DNA from: a virus
Length of the DNA stretch: 46,047 nucleotides
IMG/VR virus record: IMGVR_UViG_3300045999_010230
Location: 1 to 46,047 of that record
Reading direction: 5' to 3' (one strand)
Each line of letters begins with the position of its first letter. Positions within the stretch are counted from its first letter, which is position 1. Below the pieces are notes generated by a model, which was given only the letters and a program-made list of their open reading frames with translations, did no database searches and was not told the origin of the DNA. Shown here in pieces: positions 1-10,800 of the stretch. The position numbers and the translations under genes are program-made.

Positions 1-300
1 TCAGCCCTCTACCACGGGCGCGGGCTCGTCGGCCACGGGGGGCGCGTCGGGCACGATCTCGACGATGGTCAGGCCGAGCTGCTGCGCGGTGTAGGTGTAG
101 AGGTAATCGTCGTCGGTGCCCCACTGCGAATAGGCGTCGCCAGTGAGGTTGACCGTGCCGGTCGTGAGGTTCGCGCGCTGCGCGTCCTGGAGCCACCACT
201 GGTAGCTCGCGCTCGTGCCGGGCTGCACGTTGACGTTGTTGATCCACAGCACGGTGGCCGTGGACGGGAAGACGGTTACGGGTTCGATGGTTGCGAACAT
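1..300 (-). CDS. Small fibre-associated protein, copy 1
   Basis: A 99-residue protein encoded 9 bp downstream of the tail-fibre stop. It starts MFATIEPVTVF and is polar, with a Trp-Trp pair (YQWWLQDAQ). The C-terminus is rich in Pro, Ala and Val. I do not recognise the family. Its position directly after the fibre gene suggests a fibre accessory or chaperone-like role, which is inference. Its first 67 codons are identical to the protein at 38763-39176, but the C-terminal part differs (AQQLG here, ATALG there) and is shorter. The stop codon lies exactly at base 1 of the window. Confidence 0.75.
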   Translation of the reverse strand: MFATIEPVTVFPSTATVLWINNVNVQPGTSASYQWWLQDAQRANLTTGTVNLTGDAYSQWGTDDDYLYTYTAQQLGLTIVEIVPDAPPVADEPAPVVEG

Positions 301-962
301 GGGGGATCCTTACACGGAGAATTGCCAAGTGATGCGAGCGAGCGTCGAGCTTGCGACGGTCGGCAGGTATACGGTGGACCCGGATTGCGCGCCCACGCCG
401 CTATTTCCGCCAGAGAAGTTGGTCGGGACAGCCGCCTCGACCGCCGCAGTTGCGGGCGCCGAAACCGTGGTCGTTCCGGCCGTCGAGGAAAACGTTCCAG
501 TTGAGTTCAGCAGCAGTTCGCAAAAAACCATACGGCCCACGCGTGTCCATCGCGCGCTAGTAACGGTTGGCGCAGTTCCGCCAAAGCCTGCGAGAGTCGG
601 CGTCCATGAGCCGTTTTCCTGGTACGCGTCCAACGTCTGCGTGTCCGCGTTGCCCGGCGTCGCGGGGAGCTTGAGGCCCTGTTGCGAGCCCGCGGCTTGA
701 ATCGTCGCGCCGGTGTTGGCGGTGTTGAGAATGACGTTGCCCGAGCTGTCGATGCGCATGCTCTCCAGCGTGCTGCTGGATCGACGGAAGACGATGCTTC
801 CGGCAGAGCCGGAAACGTTGCCGTCGATGTAGAAGTCCGTGCTATTTTGCAGCAGGCGCGTGTGCCCGGACGAGTTCTGCACGAACACTTGGCCGTTGCT
901 TGCGCCGTAGACAGTCAGGCCGCCGGAGACCGGACTCGCCGTGCCGATGCCGACGTTGCCGG
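98..962. repeat. 865-bp exact direct repeat, copy 1
   Basis: This block matches 38974-39838 base for base as far as I can compare by eye (offset 38876). It covers the C-terminal 217 codons of the tail fibre and most of the following small gene. It ends where the fibre N-terminal regions diverge: base 963 differs from 39839. On the other side base 97 differs from 38973. A further short match covers 38-79, after which the ends of the two small genes differ. Because both flanks diverge, this is not a simple terminal overlap of one circular contig. Confidence 0.95.
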
Positions 963-1341
963 CGCCGTCCGCCGTCCATACCGCCGTTTGACCAGTCGTC
1001 GTGCCGTTGGACACGAAGCACACGATGCGATTGCTTGCTGCGCCGCCCGCGGCAAACTGAAAGCCGAAGCCGCTTCGATACAGCGCATCGGCGCTGAACG
1101 TCGCCATCCAGTCCGCCGACGTGGGGACGCCTCCGGAGTTTGGCACCAGGAGCTGAAGCCGCGAGATTGCCGGGTTTGCACCAAGGTTTACGCCGAGGTT
1201 GGAACCCGTCTGCTTGACGATGCTATCCCCCAGCGTCGTCGTGGTCGTTCCCCACACGGGAATGGTGCCCACGGTGCCGGAGCCGCCGACGGGGGTGCCG
1301 CCGGTCGTAGGGCCTGCCGCAAAAAGTTGAGGAGCGCCCAT
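310..1341 (-). CDS. Tail fibre protein, phage A
   Basis: A 343-residue receptor-binding fibre. The start at 1341 overlaps the upstream stop; the reading frame continues further upstream, but only as antisense of the neighbouring gene. The N-terminal 126 residues contain a Gly/Thr-rich stretch (GGSGTVGTIPVW) and LGDSIVKQTGSNLGV, common in phage fibres with a trimeric beta-rich shaft. The conserved NVGIGTASP motif follows, then a tip with the GSWTPTLAGF pattern seen at fibre C-termini. The last 217 residues are identical to those of the fibre at 39186-40310, while the N-terminal anchor is different. That is the usual signature of receptor-binding-tip exchange. Host receptor unknown. Confidence 0.85.
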   Translation of the reverse strand: MGAPQLFAAGPTTGGTPVGGSGTVGTIPVWGTTTTTLGDSIVKQTGSNLGVNLGANPAISRLQLLVPNSGGVPTSADWMATFSADALYRSGFGFQFAAGGAASNRIVCFVSNGTTTGQTAVWTADGAGNVGIGTASPVSGGLTVYGASNGQVFVQNSSGHTRLLQNSTDFYIDGNVSGSAGSIVFRRSSSTLESMRIDSSGNVILNTANTGATIQAAGSQQGLKLPATPGNADTQTLDAYQENGSWTPTLAGFGGTAPTVTSARWTRVGRMVFCELLLNSTGTFSSTAGTTTVSAPATAAVEAAVPTNFSGGNSGVGAQSGSTVYLPTVASSTLARITWQFSV

Positions 1342-1342
1342 G

Positions 1343-1735
1343 TCAGTTCCCCACCACGCGGACGTCGAGCGTCGAGGCAAGCACGCCGATGCAGAGCCCG
1401 GTGCCGTCACGCACGTCGAAACGCTGTGACTGGCCCGGCGGGATCTCCCACGCCGTATCGGCGAGACCCGGCGACGCGCACGTCTGGTTGTCGTAGCCCT
1501 CGATGCCCGCGACGAAGACACTCACGGTGCTCGACGGGTTGCGGATGAGGATGCCCTGCGTGTACGCGCTGTCGAGCGTACGCACATGGTTCGTCGCCGA
1601 GAGGACCACGACCGTGCCTGGGGTCGGCACGACGCTGTCATCCGTGCGCGCGGATTCGAGCTGCCGGAACGTCGGGCTCACTCGCGCGGTATAGGTTCGT
1701 ACTTTGGCCCCAAGGCCTGTGCCGATTCGAGTCAT
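1343..1735 (-). CDS. Small virion protein between ejection proteins and fibre
   Basis: A 130-residue protein starting MTRIGTGLGAKV, preceded by an AAGGAG ribosome binding site. It is predicted mostly beta, with a stretch (IRNPSSTVSVFVAGIEGYD) similar in style to small virion proteins placed next to fibres. Its stop overlaps the fibre start by a few bases. The gene at 40312-40620 holds the equivalent position in the second module and has a comparable feel (values anchored to PGQ and a beta-rich fold), but I see no clear sequence identity. Function unknown; a fibre-attachment or tail-knob accessory role is plausible from position only. Confidence 0.6.
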   Translation of the reverse strand: MTRIGTGLGAKVRTYTARVSPTFRQLESARTDDSVVPTPGTVVVLSATNHVRTLDSAYTQGILIRNPSSTVSVFVAGIEGYDNQTCASPGLADTAWEIPPGQSQRFDVRDGTGLCIGVLASTLDVRVVGN

Positions 1736-1783
1736 GGTCTTTCTCCTTGCCTGTGGTATCCCCGGCCTGTGCCGGCATGAGTC

Positions 1784-4700
1784 TTAGAGCTTCGTGTTCT
1801 CCACGAGCGGTGATTTGGTCGACGGGCGCGTGCGGGCAGCGGCAGCCTCGGAGCCTGGGCGCATCGGCTGCTCACGGGTCGGCGCCATGCCGATGTACTG
1901 CTGGCTCTGGTAGACGCTCATGGTGTAGCCCCGCGCCTTCTTCTTGCCCTTGGTCAGGCCAAAGAGCGGGGCGATCATGAGGTTCGGCTGGTCGCGGTGC
2001 AGGAGCGTGACGACGTTCTGCAGGCGAGAGTACGCCTCGGGCGACAGGCGCTGGATCACCTCGACGTCCTGCTGGCGCAGTGTGCCGTCCTTGATGAAGC
2101 GCAGCACGAGCTCCGGGTTCTTCACGACAGCCACGGAGCGGGCGAACGCATTGGCGTTGGCGCCCGTCATGATGCCTGCCGGCGGACGCTTGCGCTGCAG
2201 GTAGTCCACCATCTCGTCGAACTGCTGACGAGCCGACTGCAGGTTCGCCACGTTGACCTCGGGCGCCGACGCCATGCGGGTCCAGGTCGCGCGGATGGCG
2301 TCGCGGTCATTGATCACCTGGTCGACGAAGTAGTTCGCCTCCTCGGCGGAGAACTTGTACTCGGGCTTCGCCTCGGCCGCGCGAGCCGCAGGGGGAAGCG
2401 CACGCATCGCGCCACGGGCGAACTTGTCGACCATGCCCGTCGCCGCGAGGCCGTTCATGAGGGTCGCCACTGCACGGCCAACCCCTCGGCCGCTCTTCGC
2501 GCCGATGACCGCCCCGAGGATGGTCGTGATGAGGCTGTGGCCGAAGAGAACGTCGAGGGCCTGCGAGCCCACGATGGCGCCAAGCACGGACGGGCTCTCC
2601 GCCGCCGCTTCCTTCACACCCGCCTCGGCCAGCAGCGCCTTGATGCGGCGCCCCTCCTCGGTCTGGTAGAACTTCTTGAGCTGCGCGGCGACGAACTGCT
2701 CGCCCTCGGGGGCGATGAGGCGACCCTCCATGCCGCGGCGAAGCACGCCGCCCTCGCGCTCGATGGCCGCGATGGTGTCGCTGAGCTGCTTCTTCGTGAC
2801 CTGCTGGGCCTCGAGGTCGGCCGCAAGGGTCTGTGCCGCTGCCTTGCGCTCCGTCAGGACGCGGACCTTATCCTTAGCTGCCGCAAGCCGCGTCTCGTTG
2901 CGCACGTTGATCATGCGCTCGTTGAGCTCGGCGAGGGTCGCCCGGCTCTGGGTCGTCTTCCAGAGGTCGTTCGCGCGGTCGACGCGCATGCTGTCGCGAA
3001 GCGCGCGGCTGCTGTCGACGGTCGCCTGAGCATCGGTGCGCACCGCCTTGATGCGCTCGTGAGCATCGCGTTCGGCGGAGAGCTTGCGCGTCGCGGTCTC
3101 GGCTCGGCGACCGGTGCCCTCCGCAGCCTTCTCGAGCTTCGTGATGCGGGCGACGATCTTGGCCTCTTGCGCACCCGCCTCGCGGATGGCGGTCTCGGCC
3201 TCGATGATGGTCCTGTCGAGCTGCTCGGTGGTCACCCGCTCGACCGTGGCCGCCGTGCGCTCTGCTGCCGTCATGGCGGGCGTTGCGGCCTGCGCCTCGA
3301 CCGATGGCAGGGCGGCTTCGAAAGCCGCTCTAGCGGCCTTTGCAGCGTTCGCATCGGCCACCGCGGCGCGGCGCAGGAGCAGGTTGGCGTCGTTGCCAGC
3401 CCGCCTGAAGATTTCGGCAGTGCCCGCCTCACCAAGCTGGTTCACGAGCAGCGCGCGTGCGCGGTCCGCGGCCTTCGAGATGTTGAGGAGCTCGGGCCTC
3501 GTGCCGCCGATGGCGCCCGTGCGCTTGATGAGCCGCGCCTCGGCGCCGCCCGCAGCGGCCCGGTCGACCATGGTGACCATGGTTGCGACGGTTCGGCTCG
3601 GCAGCTTGGCCAGCACGGCCTCGTTGTCGAGCAGCGCGCCGACGACGCTCTTGCGCCCGCCGCCGCCCGCTTCGACGTCCATCACGCGCGCCAGGAATGA
3701 GAACGCGTCGCCTTCCTCGATGCGCGTCGCTTCGATGAGCGCGCCGTTGATGGCGCGATCCGAGGTCGGGCGGATGCCGAGCTCCTTGAGAGCCGCCTCC
3801 TCGAACTCAGCGTTGGTCATCGCGCGAGCGGCATTCTCCGTCGCCGTGCGCTCCGCGGCGCGAGCGTCCTGACCTGCGATGCTGGCCATGGCGTCGACCG
3901 TCGTCTGCGCCTCTTTGCGCACCGCCGCGTCGAGCGTGGCATCGCCGAGCATGGTCGCCATCTCGGAGACGTGCGCAGCCTGAGCGCCGAGCGTCTGGCC
4001 CGCCTGGTCAATCGCCTGCAGGGATGTCTCGGTCTTGCTGATGGACTCATCAAGAGAGGTGACGTCACGACCGGCTGCCGCCTCGGCGTCGCGCTTCGCT
4101 CGCTTCGAGAGGAGCTCCTCGGTCTTGCGCGCGCGCTCCTTGGCTTGCTGCTCGGCGTTCTTGGCCATCTGCCGGCGCGTGGCAGCCATCTCTGTCGCAA
4201 TCGGGTTGATCTGCGACTCGAGCCGGGTGACGTCCTCGGTTGCCGCCGCGAGCGCGTCACCGAGCGTCGTGACGCGCTTGCTGACGGACGCGACTGCGGT
4301 TTCGAGACGACCCGGCTTCACCCCGAGGTCGGTCAGGTTGGTCACGAAGGCGTTGTAGTCGTCCGCCGCCTTGGTCATGCGGGACGCGAGGTCGCGGGCC
4401 TGGTCGGCCTTGGCCATCTCCGTCGCGCGTGCCTCGGTGACTGCCGCCTCTGCGCCCGCTGCCTCGAGCTCCTTGGCCGCCTTCGCTGCCGCGCGGCGTT
4501 CGAGCATGCGTCCGCCCGCGCCGAAGAGCGCCCCAAAGCCGGCACCCACCGTGGCGCCTGCCGCGCCCGCGGTGCCGAGGTTCGCCTGGCGTTCCTCGAT
4601 GGCCGCCTGACTGAGCTCCGAGCCTGCGCCGAAACCAGCGCCGATGGCTGCTTCACGAGCAATGAGACCGCCGAGGCTGCGAGCTCCCGCGCCGAGGCCG

Positions 4701-5137
4701 CCCGTCAGCGCGGTGGCCGGGACGGCGCCCGCGAGCGAGCCAACCGTGATGGCGGTCGGCTGCGCCTGCTCAAGCTGCGCAAGCGTCTCGGGCTCCATGC
4801 CCGCCATGGTCAGGAGCTTGCCAGCGGTGCCGAACGTCGGCAGTTGCGCAGCGCCATACGCGAGGCCCGCGAGGGTACCACCAGGGCCTCCGAAGCGTTC
4901 CTCCGCGGTGCGCTCGAACGTTGCTTCGCTGGTCTCGAGACGCGGCATGGCGCCGTACTGCGCCTGGATGTCCGCGAGGTCGGCGAGCGAGAGCTTGCCG
5001 CCGCCGTCTGCGAGCGTGACCTCCTGCTGAGGGTTCGTCGGCGTGAAGCCGGCGGACATGAGCCGCGCAGCCTGTGCCTGTGGCACCGACAGCGTGCGGC
5101 CTGCAGGGTCACGCAGCGAGACGACGTTCTGCTTCAC
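1784..5137 (-). CDS. Large internal virion (DNA ejection) protein
   Basis: A 1117-residue Ala-rich protein that starts at GTG 5137, overlapping the upstream stop (GTGA). It has long charged helical and coiled-coil stretches (about residues 240-460 and 620-830). Two Gly/Ala-rich hydrophobic segments lie near residues 180-210 and 860-920, and the C-terminus is basic. It is the third of three consecutive internal-protein genes between the nozzle and fibre genes, the position and size of T7 gp16-like ejection proteins. I see no clear lysozyme or transglycosylase motif. By analogy it would leave the capsid at infection and help form a channel across the envelope. Confidence 0.7.
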   Translation of the reverse strand: MKQNVVSLRDPAGRTLSVPQAQAARLMSAGFTPTNPQQEVTLADGGGKLSLADLADIQAQYGAMPRLETSEATFERTAEERFGGPGGTLAGLAYGAAQLPTFGTAGKLLTMAGMEPETLAQLEQAQPTAITVGSLAGAVPATALTGGLGAGARSLGGLIAREAAIGAGFGAGSELSQAAIEERQANLGTAGAAGATVGAGFGALFGAGGRMLERRAAAKAAKELEAAGAEAAVTEARATEMAKADQARDLASRMTKAADDYNAFVTNLTDLGVKPGRLETAVASVSKRVTTLGDALAAATEDVTRLESQINPIATEMAATRRQMAKNAEQQAKERARKTEELLSKRAKRDAEAAAGRDVTSLDESISKTETSLQAIDQAGQTLGAQAAHVSEMATMLGDATLDAAVRKEAQTTVDAMASIAGQDARAAERTATENAARAMTNAEFEEAALKELGIRPTSDRAINGALIEATRIEEGDAFSFLARVMDVEAGGGGRKSVVGALLDNEAVLAKLPSRTVATMVTMVDRAAAGGAEARLIKRTGAIGGTRPELLNISKAADRARALLVNQLGEAGTAEIFRRAGNDANLLLRRAAVADANAAKAARAAFEAALPSVEAQAATPAMTAAERTAATVERVTTEQLDRTIIEAETAIREAGAQEAKIVARITKLEKAAEGTGRRAETATRKLSAERDAHERIKAVRTDAQATVDSSRALRDSMRVDRANDLWKTTQSRATLAELNERMINVRNETRLAAAKDKVRVLTERKAAAQTLAADLEAQQVTKKQLSDTIAAIEREGGVLRRGMEGRLIAPEGEQFVAAQLKKFYQTEEGRRIKALLAEAGVKEAAAESPSVLGAIVGSQALDVLFGHSLITTILGAVIGAKSGRGVGRAVATLMNGLAATGMVDKFARGAMRALPPAARAAEAKPEYKFSAEEANYFVDQVINDRDAIRATWTRMASAPEVNVANLQSARQQFDEMVDYLQRKRPPAGIMTGANANAFARSVAVVKNPELVLRFIKDGTLRQQDVEVIQRLSPEAYSRLQNVVTLLHRDQPNLMIAPLFGLTKGKKKARGYTMSVYQSQQYIGMAPTREQPMRPGSEAAAARTRPSTKSPLVENTKL

Positions 5138-6753
5138 TTGGTCTTCGCCTTCTGGGCCGCGACCGCGCGCGCCGCGGTCTCTGCCCTGGTGAGCTTGTTG
5201 TACTCGTCAAGCGCCATGAGCGGCACGCCGAGGCTCTGCTGCATGAGGTTGTACATGATGGGGTTCGACCGCTGCGACTCGATGAGGGTCGAGCTCATGC
5301 GGCGCTCCTTGGCCACCTGGTCGTTGACGTAGGTGTTGAACGCGTCGTAGCTCAGAAGAGCGTTCTTCAGCGTGTCGCGCGCGAGCTCGTTGTTCGTGAC
5401 GGCGCCGCCCGAGACGACGCGGAGGTCTTGGTTGATGACACCCTGAACGGCGCCGGCAATCTTGCGCTCCTCGTCGGTTGTGGCGCGCTTGAGCACCTCG
5501 CGGTTGATGGCGTCCGACAGCACCGTGAACGCGGTCGCATCGTTGAGGTTCTTTGCCATGTTGCTCTGCAAAATCTGGTTGACCGCAGGAGCAACGGAGC
5601 TGTCCCAGAACTTGCGGATCTGGTCGGGGCGAGCCGCGCCGGCGAGGCGGTTCACGAGCGTGCTGACGGCGTTGAGCTTGTCGATTGCCGCGGCGTTGCC
5701 CTTCACGAAGGCGGGGTAAGCCTTGCGAGCTTCCTCGTACATCTTCGGGTCTGCCTGTGCGCCCGCGCGGATGCCGTCGAGCAGCTTCATGCGCATGTCC
5801 TGCACCGCGCGGAACTGCGCCGCAGCAGCCGCCGCGTTCTTCTCGTCGATGCGCATCTGCAGGTCGCCCTGCTGCGCCTTGAGGTTGCCCGAGGCTTCGG
5901 TAAGGGCTGCGCGTGACTTGGCGTCGCCGACGCGCTGGGCTGCGAAGTCGAGGGCGCGCGAGTACTGGTCGAGCGCAGCGCCTGCGGAAAGTGCGAGAGC
6001 TTGCTGCTCGTCGGCGCCCATCTGGCGAGCGTCGAGGAAGTTGTTCCGGCGCACCGTCTGACCCTGGAGCATGCGCTCGTACTGGGTCTTCTGGTTCATG
6101 ATGTCCCGCTCGACAGCCTTGTCGACCTCTTGCAGGATCTCGTTGGGGCCCGCGCGACCAGCGGCGCCCTTGAGCATGCCCACGAGGCCAGCGGAGAACG
6201 AGAGGATCGCCGTGTCGACGGGGCGGCTACCGAGGTCGCGAAGGAGGCGCGAGGCGTCGAACGAGTCCTGCGCCTTGCGCATGGCCGCTTCGTCCTCGGC
6301 CATGGCCACTTTGCGCGCATCGAAGAGCTGCCGCTGCTGACCCTGCAGGACCGCGAGGTCGTCGCGGTACTTCTGCGCCGCCGCCTCGGCCTGGTTCATG
6401 ATGTCGGCGCGGCGCGTCGTCTCGCGCTCCATGACCGGCACGACGCTCTCGATGGCCTGCCCGCGCAGCCGGAAGCCTTCCTTCTGGAGCTCGTTCATGC
6501 CGATGGGGCGCCGGCCACCGCCAGTCAGCCCCATGATCTTCATGCGCTCGTCGACCATCGCGAGCTGCTTGCGCAGGAGGTCGTTCTCAGACGCCTGCTG
6601 CTGCTCGAGCGTCATCTGCGGCGCAGGCGCTTGCTCCGCAGCGGGTGCAGGCAGAACCTCTGGCGCCGCCTCCACGGGAGGAAGCTCCTTCTCGGGCTCG
6701 GCGAAGTAGTTCGCGAGGTAGTCGTACGGATCGCGGGACGGCTCAAAATCCAT
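5134..6753 (-). CDS. Internal virion protein, helical
   Basis: A 539-residue protein, acidic and Pro-rich at the N-terminus (residues 1-50). Long alpha-helical, Gln/Ala/Arg-rich coiled-coil segments follow through most of its length, and it ends in a basic Ala/Lys tail. It sits between the 365- and 1117-residue internal proteins, so it corresponds by position to the middle ejection protein (T7 gp15-like). No catalytic motif seen. The stop overlaps the next start. Confidence 0.65.
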   Translation of the reverse strand: MDFEPSRDPYDYLANYFAEPEKELPPVEAAPEVLPAPAAEQAPAPQMTLEQQQASENDLLRKQLAMVDERMKIMGLTGGGRRPIGMNELQKEGFRLRGQAIESVVPVMERETTRRADIMNQAEAAAQKYRDDLAVLQGQQRQLFDARKVAMAEDEAAMRKAQDSFDASRLLRDLGSRPVDTAILSFSAGLVGMLKGAAGRAGPNEILQEVDKAVERDIMNQKTQYERMLQGQTVRRNNFLDARQMGADEQQALALSAGAALDQYSRALDFAAQRVGDAKSRAALTEASGNLKAQQGDLQMRIDEKNAAAAAAQFRAVQDMRMKLLDGIRAGAQADPKMYEEARKAYPAFVKGNAAAIDKLNAVSTLVNRLAGAARPDQIRKFWDSSVAPAVNQILQSNMAKNLNDATAFTVLSDAINREVLKRATTDEERKIAGAVQGVINQDLRVVSGGAVTNNELARDTLKNALLSYDAFNTYVNDQVAKERRMSSTLIESQRSNPIMYNLMQQSLGVPLMALDEYNKLTRAETAARAVAAQKAKTK

Positions 6754-6763
6754 GGCGGCCTCC

Positions 6764-7861
6764 TCAGTCGATCTCGAAGTCGATGCGACGAGCCTTGCGT
6801 GCCTTCGGAGCTGTGACCGCCTTGCGGCGCGTCGGCATCACCGGCATCGGCGCCTTCGGGACGGAGCCGCGGCGGTTGAAGATCTCGCGCATGGCGGAGC
6901 CTTCGTCGCTCAGCCCAGCCATGGCCGGCATGGTGCGCGTCATGGCGATGGGGCTCGGAGTCATGTGCGGGCCCTGCGCGGCGCCGAGCGTCGTCATGCC
7001 GGTGAGCGTACCTTCGGGGCGGGTCTCCACGAACGGACGAGGGCCTGCGAGGTTGGGCGTCGGGACGAACGACGGGGTCGCTGCGTACTGAGCCGCGAGT
7101 GACTGGCCCGCAGCCTGAATGGGGGCCTGCACCTGCGCGAGGCTTTGCACGGGGCCGCGCGTTTCACCGACATCACGCACCGATGGACCACCGATCACTG
7201 TCTCCGGCATCGTGACGACACCTGGCGCCTGGCGTTCACTGGCGATGACCGTCTCAGGCATGTTCACGACGCCGGCAGCCGCGCCAGCGTCTGACGCTGC
7301 GAGGCTCTGGCCAGGAGCGTTGGTCTGCGATCCGCCCATGCGCACGCGACCACCAGTCTTCTTCTTGCCTCCCTCGCCAGGAATCAGGGTGCGGCCCGCG
7401 AGGCCGAGTACGCCCTCGGCAAAGCCAGCAAGCTCGTCACGCTTGCGCTGCGCCTCTCGGCCAGCGACGTCCGCGAGCGCCATCTGGCCCGCTGCCACGC
7501 CACGACGGGCACGCTCCTGCTCTACCGCACGGAGCTCGGCGAGCTGCGAGGCATACCGCGCCTGCACGTCGGCACCCTGGCGCATTGCCTCGCGACGCAT
7601 GCCCGCCTGCTGCTGCGCCGTGCCACGAGCCGCCTGCGACTCCAGGTCCGAGATGGCTCGACCGCGGGCGTAGGCGAGCCCCGCCTGCCCCTGCGTCGTG
7701 CCGCCCTCGGCCACGCGCATGTAGGGAGCCATCGCGTCGAGGATGCGCTGGCGCTCCTCCTCCTCGGCGCTTTTCACGCCGAATGCACTGCCAAGCGCAC
7801 GGCTTACGAACGGAGTCGCCGCGTTAACCGCGAGCGTTGCAGCAGTGATTGGATCGGCCAT
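6764..7861 (-). CDS. Internal virion protein A-like
   Basis: A 365-residue protein. The N-terminus (MADPITAATLAVNAATPFV) is a mildly hydrophobic helix, as in small podovirus internal virion proteins. An amphipathic Ala/Arg/Gln-rich helical region follows to about residue 150. A low-complexity Pro/Gly/Thr region with repeated MPETVI-A motifs (GVVNMPETVIASE, GVVTMPETVIGGP) comes next, and a short basic tail ends it. It is the first gene after the nozzle-like protein, matching the first ejection protein. Assignment rests on order and composition, not on a catalytic motif. Confidence 0.6.
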   Translation of the reverse strand: MADPITAATLAVNAATPFVSRALGSAFGVKSAEEEERQRILDAMAPYMRVAEGGTTQGQAGLAYARGRAISDLESQAARGTAQQQAGMRREAMRQGADVQARYASQLAELRAVEQERARRGVAAGQMALADVAGREAQRKRDELAGFAEGVLGLAGRTLIPGEGGKKKTGGRVRMGGSQTNAPGQSLAASDAGAAAGVVNMPETVIASERQAPGVVTMPETVIGGPSVRDVGETRGPVQSLAQVQAPIQAAGQSLAAQYAATPSFVPTPNLAGPRPFVETRPEGTLTGMTTLGAAQGPHMTPSPIAMTRTMPAMAGLSDEGSAMREIFNRRGSVPKAPMPVMPTRRKAVTAPKARKARRIDFEID

Positions 7862-7869
7862 GACTACTC

Positions 7870-10800
7870 CTAATGCTTGGCTTCCTCGGTGATACGCTTA
7901 TTGAGCCCGCTCTTCAAGCCAACGACGAGGGCGATGTTCGAGAAACGAACGCCAGTCGTGTTCTGCGAGATGGATGGCGGTGAGAGGGTCTGCGCGCCCA
8001 TCACGATCAACTGACCCTTCTGATTCGCGACATGCGCCTCGAGCTGGATCAGGCCTTGGATGCTGTTGATCGACGTCACCTCAGCGGAGGTGAACGTCAC
8101 GGTCTGGGACGCGGAGCCATCGGTTCCGAGCAGCATCGACATCCCGGGGATTCCCGTCGTCGTAAAGGCCCTGGCGAGCAGGCGGATGCGCTTGGTGCGC
8201 TGGAATCCCTGCACTTCGTTCAACGCGAATGGCGCCGTCTGCCAGAGCACCGGGATGTACTGGTAGGTGTAGGTGGCGCCCGCGTTCGCGAGGCCGTCCA
8301 CGTATCCATTGCCTTGCTGATACACATGGGCCTGGCTGGTCGGGTCATCGACCGGGTTGGCGCATGCCAGCCATGGCTTGTTGTCGATGACGGTCATGCT
8401 CGCCGGGCCCTCACCGAGGGCTGCAAGAGACCACTCGTACCAGGTGTTGCTCATGTAGCTGTACACGAGCACCGTGAACCCGGCCCCCGTAACGACGCGC
8501 GAGACACGGTTGGTCTGACAGACGAAGTACACTTCCTCTGTCGCCGGGTTGTGCGAGACACTCGTCACGAACGGATAGGTCTCAAGGCGCTGCTTGACCT
8601 TGTCGCCGATGGGCCGGATCTGCAGGTCAGGGGTCAGGAGCTCGATGCTGCGCGGCGACCGGAAGAAGATGCCGATGGGCGTCGCGATGACGCTTCGGTG
8701 GTCGATGCATCCGATGCCGTGCGGCAGGCGCGTGGGCTCCGAGAGCGACGAGCTCTGCCCCGTTGCATCGGGCATCGTGCCGGCGACGACGTAGATGTCG
8801 TTCTCCTTGAAGATGAACAGGTTCGAGTTCATCGACGCGAGGCCGGTGACAGCGCCGCCCGACTCGATGGTCAGCGTGAGCGTGTCGTTGAACCCCGGCG
8901 CGTCCGTGGGTGAGAGCTCCTTCGTGAACCACACGACGGTCGCATCGTCTGCGCCGCCGATGACGAGGCGGTTCTGGTGGACACACATCGCCTTGCATCC
9001 AGGGGGCGCCACGTTGTCGAGCACACCACCGGTGGTATACAGGTACGGCTCGCGCAACATCCCGTTGTAGTCGCCAGTCGGGCCGTCAAACATGCCGTTG
9101 TAGCCGTCCTTGTAGTCGGGCGGACTGGGCACACGGTTGTGGTTGGTGAAGACAAGGCCGCATGGCGTCGTGGTGATGGTTCCCGCCCCAATCGACAGCG
9201 CATCGAACGGCCTTGAGGCATATGGCACGACGCCGCGCGTCGCATTCCGAGGCACGACGAAGTCGTTGATCGGATTGAGGAAGTTCTGCCACGGCATGCG
9301 GTACATGACCGTCGAGTACGGCTCGCAGGTCGAGTACGGCTGCAGCGTCACGCGACGTGGATCCTCCGATGCCGCGTTGAGCCGGTTCGTGAGCTCAAGG
9401 CGCGGCACGAAGACGCCCCACTTGAACACCGTAACTCGACCTCCTCGGCGGATGGCGCCACGGTCTCGAGGAACTGGGTACGAGGAGTAGATCTCCGCGC
9501 ACACGGTGTACTGAATTGGGCTCGACGGGCTTGAGCGGACGATGCGGCCGGTGCCGTCTGCGTATTCGTAACACCACGACATCAGGAAGTCGCCGCCGAC
9601 CTCCGACTGTGAGTACGCGCTTTCCCGATTGCCCTTTACCGTTCCCGTCGCCGGGTCGCTCCACCCAGCAGCCGAACGCGGAGCCCAGAGGAAGTACGAC
9701 TCCGTTCCAACGATCGACGGGTTGTTGTTGTCGTTCGAGAAGCCACTGCCAGCGTTCTGGTAGCGCCCGTAGTAGTGGGGCCCAAACGCGCTCGCCCCAC
9801 CCTCGTAGCCAGGCTTGGTGAACGACGAAAATTGCTGGATGCGGCCATCCGCATAGATCGCCTCATAATTTGACGACGGGTCTCCGCCCCACTGTGTCGT
9901 GAGGTTGCCGAAGTTTGTCGACCCATTCAGGCCCACCTCGTAGAAGAAGAATGGCTTGCTGACATTGTTCAGCAGGTAGAAAAACTGCAGGAGCGCGGAC
10001 GACGACTGGAATCTCTGGAATGGATTCTGGATATTGGGCGCCGACGCCAAGTACTGTGGCTGTGCCCCTCCATCGCCCCAACTGATGCTGGTGAGGTCGC
10101 GTTGCGGCCACACGAGCATGCCGTGCTCGTTGCAGTTCACGCCGTCAAAGACCGACAGGAGGCCGCCGTTGATGAACGTGTAGTCCGACATGCGGACCAT
10201 CTGGCGCCAGTTCTGCGCCAGGTACTCGTAGTCGATGGCGAAGCACTCCTGCAGGCCCTTCGAAGAGCCGTTACGGAGCGCGCCGACCGTGAACCCGTTC
10301 TGCGTTAACCGCAAGGATGGCACGTTCAGCGGAGGCGCAGTCACGCGCATCATGTTGGCGCCCTCGACGAAAAACCCCACGTTGTTGACGTAGGCTACCG
10401 ACGACGCGCTGGGGTACGGCGCGAGCTCCAGGTTCGGTCGTCCGCCAGGAAGGCTAATCGTCGCCTCCTGGCTCTCGTCGAATCGCAGCAGGAAGGTGCT
10501 TGCTTGGCTGTCATCGCCAGCAGGTGTTGCGGCGACGTAGTTGACCGAGCCCGCGCGGTAAATGTCGCTGACGATGCGCCATGGCCCACCAAGCGCGCAT
10601 CGGAGGGCCGTGCTTGTCCCGCCGCTATACGGCACAAGCGGCTCATACTCAGAGACAAAGGTCTCCGTGTAGGCGTAGATCTCGAGGAAGTTGTTGAGCT
10701 TGTGCGGGCTCGCCGCGCCAAACGGAGCATCACCCTGCGGATTCGTCGTGGGAGACGCTGATGCGCTGGAGAGGGCGATGTTGAAGTTCTTCTCGTCATC

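Noticed and set aside
1-962. Simple terminal redundancy or circular overlap of one phage
   Set aside because: Bases 80-97 and 1-37 differ from 38877-38973, and 963 onward differs from 39839. A plain overlap would match through the flank.
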